A stretch of 64,000 bases of DNA from Monodelphis domestica (lineage: Eukaryota; Chordata; Mammalia; Didelphimorphia; Didelphidae): contig NC_077231.1 of the NCBI RefSeq assembly GCF_027887165.1, forward strand, positions 193,056,334 to 193,120,333. The letters are read 5' to 3'. The notes beneath the pieces are model-generated. The model ran no database searches. It saw only the letters and a list, made by a program, of their open reading frames with translations, and was not told where the DNA came from. Shown in pieces: positions 57,639-64,000 of this stretch (the stretch's first letter is position 1; every line of letters starts with the position of its first letter). A program made the translations under genes and the position numbers.

Positions 57639-57970
57639 GACTTGGGTAGAAGACCCTGAGGGTTGTTGTTCCTCAGACTCAGCTCTCTGAGCCCGGCTCG
57701 GCTGCCGCTTCCGGGAGCTTTGGACTCTGCGCTCCTACCCCTGAGGTCCGAGGGATCTCGGGTTCTGGCTTTTAAGGGGAGCCGTACCTTTTGAACCGGG
57801 TCCAGGTCCAGGAGGAGGGTTCCCAGGGTCTGTGCTGTTGATCGTTTGGAATTTCGGCGCCTTAGGAGCTTATCATTTGAGATCGGTCGGGAAGGGTTTT
57901 CCGGAGATCTGAGCTTTAGCTTTCTCTAAGCCGCCATCTTAACCGGAAGTCCGGAGATATATAATTTCTT

Positions 57971-58480
57971 AAAGAAACTCCAGCTTACTTTCCTTTTCTT
58001 TTTTAGATCTGAGCCCATTTATAAATGCATACTGATGGACAAGCTCTATAGGATATCCCTCCCAGTGAATATTATAATTAGAGCTAAAAGTTCAATCAAC
58101 AAGTAAAATCTCTGGTTAGGGAAATCTGTGGGCTGCTAATTTCTCTCTAATAGGTATTTTTCATAAGTAACATGAAACTTCTGGATGTACCCTAAAAGAA
58201 CTGAATGCCACTACCCACGCATTTGGCTTTACAAAAGAATATTTGCTTCTATGATATGGCAGAAATGAAAAGTATAAACATTTCCCCTCCAAACACCTCA
58301 GGGATGAACTTCAATTTAGTATCATTCCTATTAATTTTATATCCACATTGAGCACTATTTATGGATATGTCTTTGTCACAGTTATTGCTAGGCTGTGTCC
58401 TGAAGGTCATTCATTGTTCCTTGAGGCATTAATGTGAACTGGATCCTTTTTTGAAATTCAATTTTATTTTGTTTTCACGA
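57971..58480. other. No feature recognised
   Basis: Unique-looking flank of the L1. Confidence 0.45.
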
Positions 58481-58490
58481 AGATCTCTAT

Positions 58491-58577
<87 letters not shown>

Positions 58578-58602
58578 CTCCTCCTCCTCCTCCTCCTCCT
58601 CG
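58491..58602 (+). repeat. Compound (TC)n then (CTC)n microsatellite
   Basis: About 80 bp of TC followed by nine CTC units. All pyrimidine on the plus strand. Confidence 0.97.
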
Positions 58603-58609
58603 TTATCCT

Positions 58610-59655
58610 CCTTCTTCTCCTCCCAACCCTTCAGGAAAACAAGAAAAACAAAACCCTCTACAAACAGGCATAGCCATGTAAAAACAAATTCCCACTCTAC
58701 CCATAACCAAAACCAGTGTCTCATTCTTCAATCTAAGTGCATCACCTCTATCAGGGGATGAGTTGTTTATTTATTTCATCATCAGTCTCTGGAGTTGTAT
58801 TTGGTCACTGTGTTGACTAGAGTTCCCATGATTTTCAGAATTATCTTTACGATATGGTTAGCATTATATAGATTTTTCTTTTGCCTCTGCTTATATCATC
58901 TTCCATTAGTTTATACAAATCTTTTCAGATTTCTCTGAAACTATTTTCTTTGTCTCTATTTCACAATAGTAGTGAAGAACTGAGTCTTAATCTGGAGCTA
59001 GATAGAGTAGTTGCTCATTTGACTAGGGAAATGGGAGCTGTTTCCCCTTACCATCTGCCACAGACTCTTTTTCTGAGTAAAGATTGAAAATAAAATGATA
59101 AAAAAATCTACTTCAGTAAAGCCATTTTCATGAAAAATTACTCAATACATCAGACTTGACAGGACTGAAATGTTGAGAGTATCAATTGATGCTTTTAGCT
59201 CTGTGCATTTATCAAATTGCTGTTGTGAGTGGGAATGAATAAGATCACCTCAGTGTGATTATTGTTTTCTAAACAGTTTTGTATTGGTACTGTTGACTAG
59301 TTGATGAAATTACAACTGATGCTATTTCTTCAACACTTGAATTTTCCTAATACATTGTAATTGTATGTGAATTTTATAGTGGGAGGAAACTCCCCCCAGC
59401 CCCCAAGAGATTTAGCACATTGCTTCTACAGGGTGTTTCTCAGAGTTCCAGCTTGGCTTTGACTCCATTGTGAAAGTTCTCAAAGGGAACCAGGTAAGAT
59501 TCTTTTAGTGTGACTATTTTTATTTCCTCACAAGAATTTCCTAGACAGTAGTAATAACAGTTGTCGAAACATTTTCTGCCAGATATGCTATATTGAGACT
59601 ATGTTTTTTCTTCAAAAGAGTACGTTTAGTGTTGCTATGGGAATAGATAGACTCC
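58610..59655. other. No repeat or gene recognised (1 kb)
   Basis: Even composition, notably 59100-59350. It may contain conserved non-coding sequence, but nothing in the sequence alone proves this. Confidence 0.4.
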
Positions 59656-59664
59656 TAAAACAGA

Positions 59665-59845
59665 GGCTCTTAACCTGGGAATCAATGAATTCTGTATTTC
59701 AATAACTGTATTTCAGTATAATTGATTTCCTTTGTAAACTTATACATGCTATTTTATGCATTTAAAACATTATTCTAAGGAGGGATCCAAAGGTTCAACA
59801 GATTTTCAAGGGATCCATGACTTTAAAAAAGTTAAGGAATCCTGT
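59665..59845. mobile_element. hAT-like MITE, copy 4 of 4
   Basis: Starts 'cagaggctcttaacctggg' and ends 'aaagttaaggaatcctg', imperfect terminal inverted repeats. The interior has 'ataactgtatttcagtataa', 'acattattctaaggagggat' and 'tttcaagggatccatgactt'. It is the clearest copy of the four. Confidence 0.65.
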
Positions 59846-59892
59846 CCCAATACCTGTCATAAAATGGCAAAATAATTTTCACACACATTCAT

Positions 59893-59896
<4 letters not shown>

Positions 59897-59936
<40 letters not shown>
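59897..59936 (+). repeat. (AC)n microsatellite
   Basis: About 20 perfect units. Confidence 0.97.
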
Positions 59937-59941
<5 letters not shown>

Positions 59942-59954
59942 TGACGCTCTTTTA

Positions 59955-60220
59955 TAATTGCTGCTGTTGTTATTGCCATTCAATTGTTTTGGTCACGTAC
60001 AACTCTTTGTGACCCTTTTTGAGATTGTCTTGATGAAGATACTAGAATGACTTTCCATCACCAGCTCATTTTCCAGATGAAGAACAAGGGCAAACAGAGT
60101 TCAGTTGCTTGCCCAGGATCACATAATTAGCAAATGTCTGAGTCCATATTTAAACTCAGGAAGATGACTGTTCCTGACTATAGGCCTGGCCTTTAATCAT
60201 GGTGCCACCTAGCTCCCCAT
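59955..60220 (-). repeat. tRNA-headed SINE with RTE-like tail
   Basis: 'tcaattgttttggtcacgta', 'caactctttgtgaccctttt', 'gcttgcccaggatcacataa' and 'catggtgccacctagctcc' give the reverse full-length layout of the family at 12160-12411. Confidence 0.75.
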
Positions 60221-60780
60221 CAATTGCTATGCTATCCTCAAAATAGTTTCTAGTTCCTCTGAAAATGGAAATGATTTGAGTTAGGAATAACTGAGGAGAA
60301 ATGAGCTGATTAAACAACAATATCAATAAGAGTTGCTACTAAAGTTACTGTCATCATTTGAGGAAGCTCAGTCTCATAGTCCTTGTCTCCCCTATCTGCC
60401 TGCTTCTCATCATGCTGAGAGCTGTATGTAGTATCAATCACTTGTCTTCTTGACTCTGGATAACTGGGAGTAGATAATTAGAGAACCCGAAGAATAGTTG
60501 TCCTTTAACTCCCAGATATCACTAGACAGACTATCCAAATACATCTTTTAGTCTGTGATGAAGATTAATATAGTTTGGCCAGATTTCTTATAAGAAAGAA
60601 GATTTATAAAAAAAGAAAGCTGGAATGCGTATTTTGCCATCCACTGCTATATAGTTTCTCATCCTCAAACTCCTCACTCCCAAACAGATGAGGATGAAAG
60701 GATCAGGGCAGAAGTCTTCAAATTAGTAGGTAAACTGTTTCTTACATGTCTCATCTCAGTGCATTTGCATAAACTCTGAT
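60221..60780. other. No feature recognised
   Basis: No clear signal. Confidence 0.45.
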
Positions 60781-61105
60781 CTCTACCTAGATTATGCTCC
60801 ATCCTCAGTTATAATTCCTGTAGCTTCTAGTTATCTTCAAAGTTCATTTCAGATAGGTCTTTCCTTATTCTTCTCCCTGTGACTACTAGTATCTCTTCCC
60901 AAATAAATTGGCATGTTTTATACATTTTTATGTACTTATGCTTTGTATATGTTATATATATATATATATATAAATACATATATTATGTGTGCTTACATGA
61001 GTACACATTGTCTCCCTCCATAGAAAATAAGTTCCTTGAAAGTAGGGGTTGTTTCTATTGTTTTTCTATTTCAGCATACTGTCTGGCACATACTTACATA
61101 TTCCT
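60780..61105 (+). repeat. LINE-2 3' region with internal (TA)n
   Basis: 'ttcaaagttcatttcagata', 'gtctttccttattcttctcc', 'aataagttccttgaaagtag' and 'catactgtctggcacatact' are in L2 order. A (TA)n run sits at about 60953-60972. Confidence 0.65.
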
Positions 61106-61505
61106 TCCCTCAAAGACCAATGAGGATTTGAGAATCTTCAAGGTCAAGATTCCTCCTCCATGGGGATATGGGATGTGGAAATGGCAGGGTAATGCTAGAT
61201 GGAGTTGATTCACAAGGCTCTCAGGAAATGATTTTTAAATAATCATTATATCTTGGGAACTTGGCAAATGCTACAAATTAGAACTTGGTTTACTGTTTTG
61301 TTAACTGCCTAGACTTTTTAAAAAGTGATGGATAAACTATTAATAGTGCAGATTTAACTTAAAGGTATGGAATGTGGATATTTGGGCTCTGGAGGACTTC
61401 TTGTCACTTACCAACACATCTCTGGGCTTGAGGGATTCAATTGCTCCTCTTCAAATTAATCAGTAACCTAAGATATTCCAAGTGGAAAAACTCATGCTCC
61501 GTCCA
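61106..61505. other. No feature recognised
   Basis: Nothing identified. Confidence 0.4.
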
Positions 61506-61509
61506 GTTT

Positions 61510-61590
61510 TTAGATCTTTATTCCTCCTGAAGAAGGGCATTGCAAATAGTAGGAATATAATAAATGCTCATGGATTCATTGATTGATAAA
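61510..61590 (+). repeat. LINE-2 terminal fragment
   Basis: 'gcaaatagtaggaatataat' and 'aaatgctcatggattcattg' resemble the last L2 bases. Confidence 0.45.
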
Positions 61591-62930
61591 GAGAGAATGT
61601 GTGGGAAGAGCTATGAAGGGTACTCTGGAGAGTTTTTCATACTCTCAGAAAATGAATGAAATTAAATGGCTTCTTAAAAAAATAAAGCTAGAATATCATC
61701 CCTTCTGCTTCCAGCAGACCTGAAGTGCTGCTTCTGAATTATCAAGGGATATGAGGAATAAAGAAAGCCTAACAGCAGTTTTCTGACAATCAGTCCAAAG
61801 AGAAGCTATCATCTTCACCAGTATCTAGTGCTTAAAATCTCTCAAGGAGACAAACTGAATTCTATTTTTGCTTGTAATCCCAGCAGGTTTGAGACCATAT
61901 CGGACAAGCACTGTTCTGAATACTTCCCTTTGGTTGTGTGTTCATGAATAAATTTTGACTCATTCATTCTCCTGTAATTTTTACATGCATTGGAGTAATT
62001 TGTTTGAAAAGGTCAGTTCTTGTTCTTGAATAATTTTCTACAAGCTTTCAGGCAAAAATAATTCTCAGCTATTCCAGGTGAAAGAAAATAGTTGGCTGCC
62101 ACCTGTTCATTAATATTTAATGTCTTTGTACTTTTTAAAATTATATTGCTTTCATTACTATTACTAGAAAGAAAGGAGCTATAATGTAGTTGTTACAAAT
62201 ATTGGAGTATTGGCCTGTCCCCAAGAAGTATGTGATCAGCCAAAGGAAGAGTGGGAAAGTAGGTCATCTCTTAACATCCACTTGATTGCCTCTCCAGACT
62301 TGGAGGTCTAGGTCCTGAAAGGGTGATTCTGTAATGACTCTGTTATTAAAATATAGTTTAGGCTACTAATCTGAGGCTAGTCTCAGTTTCCCTAGGGCTT
62401 TGTTTGAGAGTCCCAGATGTTATACACACTCTACCTGTTGATCTTGAATGCTCCCAAATGGCTGACTGGAATTTAAAATCATTGTAAATGTCTTATGCTT
62501 TTGACTCTATTTGCTCTGTCCTGAAAGTAGTCATACTTAAGACTCCATGACCGCCTAACCCCATTGGATAGGTCCTTTGCTCTTTCTTGGATGTCTTAGT
62601 TCAGCCCTTTTTGTGTGAGTTAAAATATGCCTAATATAGGCTTATTGTTTTCAGCATTTACTAACTCTTCACATAGAACATCTCAGTTCTTACAGAAACC
62701 AGAACACCAGCATATATCCCTATTGTTCTCTACACTGCATTGAACAAGTCTGAATCAGCTTTTTTCGGGTCCTGTCCTTTAATCCTGTCTCTGAATTGAG
62801 TCGGGATAACTATTAGTTCCTTCTTCAGTATATTGTATACCTTCCTACCAAATTAAATTTACCCTAGAAATTTATCTTTCATTATTTCATAATCTTTTCC
62901 ATGGAAACATTATCAAAAAATAAATGTAAA
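61591..62930. other. No feature recognised (1.3 kb)
   Basis: Repeat-poor. 61950-62150 has the even, non-repetitive look of possible conserved non-coding DNA, which cannot be tested here. Confidence 0.4.
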
Positions 62931-62937
62931 ATCAACA

Positions 62938-63180
62938 TTGAATTCAGAAGATGATTTATTAAATACTTAGTGTATGCAAAGCCTGCCTTGTTCTAAGTAT
63001 TGAGGAAGGAGTGCCAGATAGGGGAAAGTAGCATCAAGCTTAGGTAAATTATAGTTCTTCTCTTTCTGGGACTTAATTTAGGAGAGGAATGTAACATCTG
63101 TAACTATGATACAAAATAATGTAATAAGTATCAAAGGAAAATATTGTGTGAAGTGAAAGGAATGAAAAAATGTTATTCAC
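62938..63180 (+). repeat. Ancient interspersed repeat beginning 'gatttattaaatacttag'
   Basis: 'atttattaaatacttagtgt', 'tgttctaagtattgaggaag' and 'gacttaatttaggagaggaa' follow a common old marsupial repeat related to the 10.2 and 49.5 kb fragments. Confidence 0.45.
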
Positions 63181-63330
63181 TAAAGCAAATAAGGGCATCT
63201 TCATGGAGGAGATAGCATTTCAAATACAATTGTTAGGCTACCAACATATATTCAAGTTTTATATAAATGTAATTATAAAATATTCTTTAAAGAAGTAAAC
63301 TGAGAAGTATTTCAGGATTTTAAATGGTGT

Positions 63331-63551
63331 GTAGTTGTTGTTTGGCTGTGTCTGACTCTCTGTAAACCCATATGGGATTTTCTTGGCAAAGAGATTGGAA
63401 TGGTTTGCCATTTCCTTGTCTGGTGGATTCGGCACAGAGAGGTTAAGTGACTTGCCCAGGGTCACAAAGCTAGTGAGTGTCTGAGACTGGATTTGAACTA
63501 AGGACATCATGAAGTCAGGCTCATCACTCTATCTACTGTACCACATAACTA
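63331..63551 (-). repeat. tRNA-headed SINE with RTE-like tail, full length
   Basis: 'gtagttgttgtttggctgtg', 'ttggaatggtttgccatttc', 'gacttgcccagggtcacaaa' and 'ctctatctactgtaccacat' are in reverse order. It is well preserved. Confidence 0.85.
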
Positions 63552-63629
63552 TCTTCATAACATATACATGTTATGAAGAATATGTATATGTTATATACAT
63601 AAACACAAACACAACCAAAATATATTTAT

Positions 63630-64000
63630 GGGGGAAATATGTAGAATCTCCAAGGAAATTATGAAAATATAGTTATAAAAGGGTACTAGTACTTTAAGAC
63701 TTCATATTTTATTATAAAGCAATTACCTCAGACCAGTTGGTATTAGTTAAAAAGAAATAGATACATAGATAATTAGAACACTTCACAAAAGCTTAAATCA
63801 AAAATGACTGAATTTTATATTCAAGTATTTGATAAAAACAGAATATACATTACTTAGGATAAACTCCCCTTTTGATGAGAACAGCTAGAGAAAAAAAGAA
63901 AAAGTAGTTTGAGAGAAATCAGGCTAGATGTAAATAAACAATTATTTTATAAACAACCATAAACACAAAATGAATATATGATTAGGGAGGAACTTCTGGG
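63630..64000 (+). mobile_element. Old LINE-1 ORF2 fragment, cut by the window edge
   Basis: 'ttttattataaagcaattac' and the following DNA correspond to the ORF2 region encoding [18 protein letters not shown] and then YTKINSKW-like text near 63960. Very degraded. It continues beyond the window. Confidence 0.65.

Larger units (their letters stand above)
57176..57952 (-). promoter_or_regulatory. LINE-1 5' UTR with internal promoter
   Basis: 777 bp, CpG-rich against the AT-rich surroundings. The sense start has ACTTCCGGTT (ETS-like, complement of 57941-57950), then AAGATGGCGG (YY1-like, complement of 57931-57940), about 13 nt into the element. In human L1 a YY1 site at nearly the same place sets the transcription start. 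A 49-bp unit is repeated in tandem at 57541-57589 and 57590-57638. Upstream ATGs open short frames, one of which (57471-57052) overlaps the ORF1 start. Confidence 0.85.
51501..57970 (-). mobile_element. Full-length LINE-1 with intact ORF1 and ORF2, 18-bp TSD
   Basis: The element spans 51519-57952 (6434 bp). It is flanked by perfect copies of ggagatatataatttctt (51501-51518 and 57953-57970). The insertion site on the plus strand is TTTCTT/AAAG, close to the L1 endonuclease preference TTTT/AA. Order on the minus strand: 5' UTR (57952-57176), ORF1 (57175-56210), spacer (56209-55678), ORF2 (55677-51871), 3' UTR (51870-51519) with a G-tract, AATAAA (complement of 51541-51546) and a poly(A) of 14 or so. 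Perfect TSD, intact frames and full length suggest a recent insertion from an active lineage. Activity itself is inferred, not shown. Confidence 0.98.

Noticed and set aside
58451-58724. Open frames with serine/leucine/proline or arginine/glutamate runs on both strands
   Set aside because: They are products of the TC and CTC microsatellites.

Overview
The window looks like marsupial nuclear DNA: AT-rich and packed with interspersed repeats. The evidence is marsupial-type tRNA-headed SINEs of two kinds (MIR-like CORE-SINEs, and SINE1-type elements with a 'gccttggagccaat'-like tail), a marsupial-looking LINE-1 in several age classes, and a nuclear copy of mitochondrial DNA whose COX2-ATP8 junction lacks a recognisable tRNA-Lys, as is known for marsupials. 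I cannot fix the species; a didelphid opossum or an Australian marsupial would both fit. I recognise no host protein-coding gene, and the window reads as a gene desert or part of a very large intron.

The only intact genes are the two ORFs of one full-length LINE-1 on the minus strand (51519-57952). It has an 18-bp perfect target-site duplication (TSD), a 5' UTR that begins with ETS-like and YY1-like sites and carries a 37-nt G homopolymer on the sense strand, ORF1 (321 aa), an unusually long G-rich inter-ORF spacer (532 bp), ORF2 (1268 aa, catalytic motifs all present) and a 3' UTR with a G-tract, AATAAA and poly(A).

Layout. 0-10 kb: a minus-strand solo LTR (1035-1611), a MIR/L2 cluster at 4.2-5.4 kb with a 125-bp templated-looking duplication, and an old minus-strand L1 at 5.6-6.75 kb. 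10-30 kb: scattered MIR-class SINEs, L2 and L3 tails, old L1 ends, an unidentified repeat pair at 10.5 and 12.5 kb, a 300-bp AAAGG satellite at 19.1 kb, and an LTR-in-SINE-in-L2 nest at 24.3-25.2 kb. 29.4-30.3 kb: solo LTR. 31.4-34.7 kb: two head-to-tail 5'-truncated plus-strand L1s. 34.7-38.0 kb: a mitochondrial segment (COX1 end, tRNA-Ser, tRNA-Asp, COX2, ATP8, start of ATP6) split twice by minus-strand L1s, each with a clear TSD. 38.4-42.2 kb: an old plus-strand L1 carrying a SINE that itself carries a solo LTR. 44.5-48.1 kb: hAT-type MITEs, a SINE and a minus-strand solo LTR. 51.1-58.0 kb: SINE plus the full-length L1. 58-64 kb: microsatellites, a MITE, L2, SINEs and the edge of another old L1.

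No operon, CRISPR array, host RNA gene or novel multi-gene system is visible. The most useful content is the nearly complete, probably young L1, the nested and datable NUMT locus, and several insertion nests whose order can be read from their TSDs.
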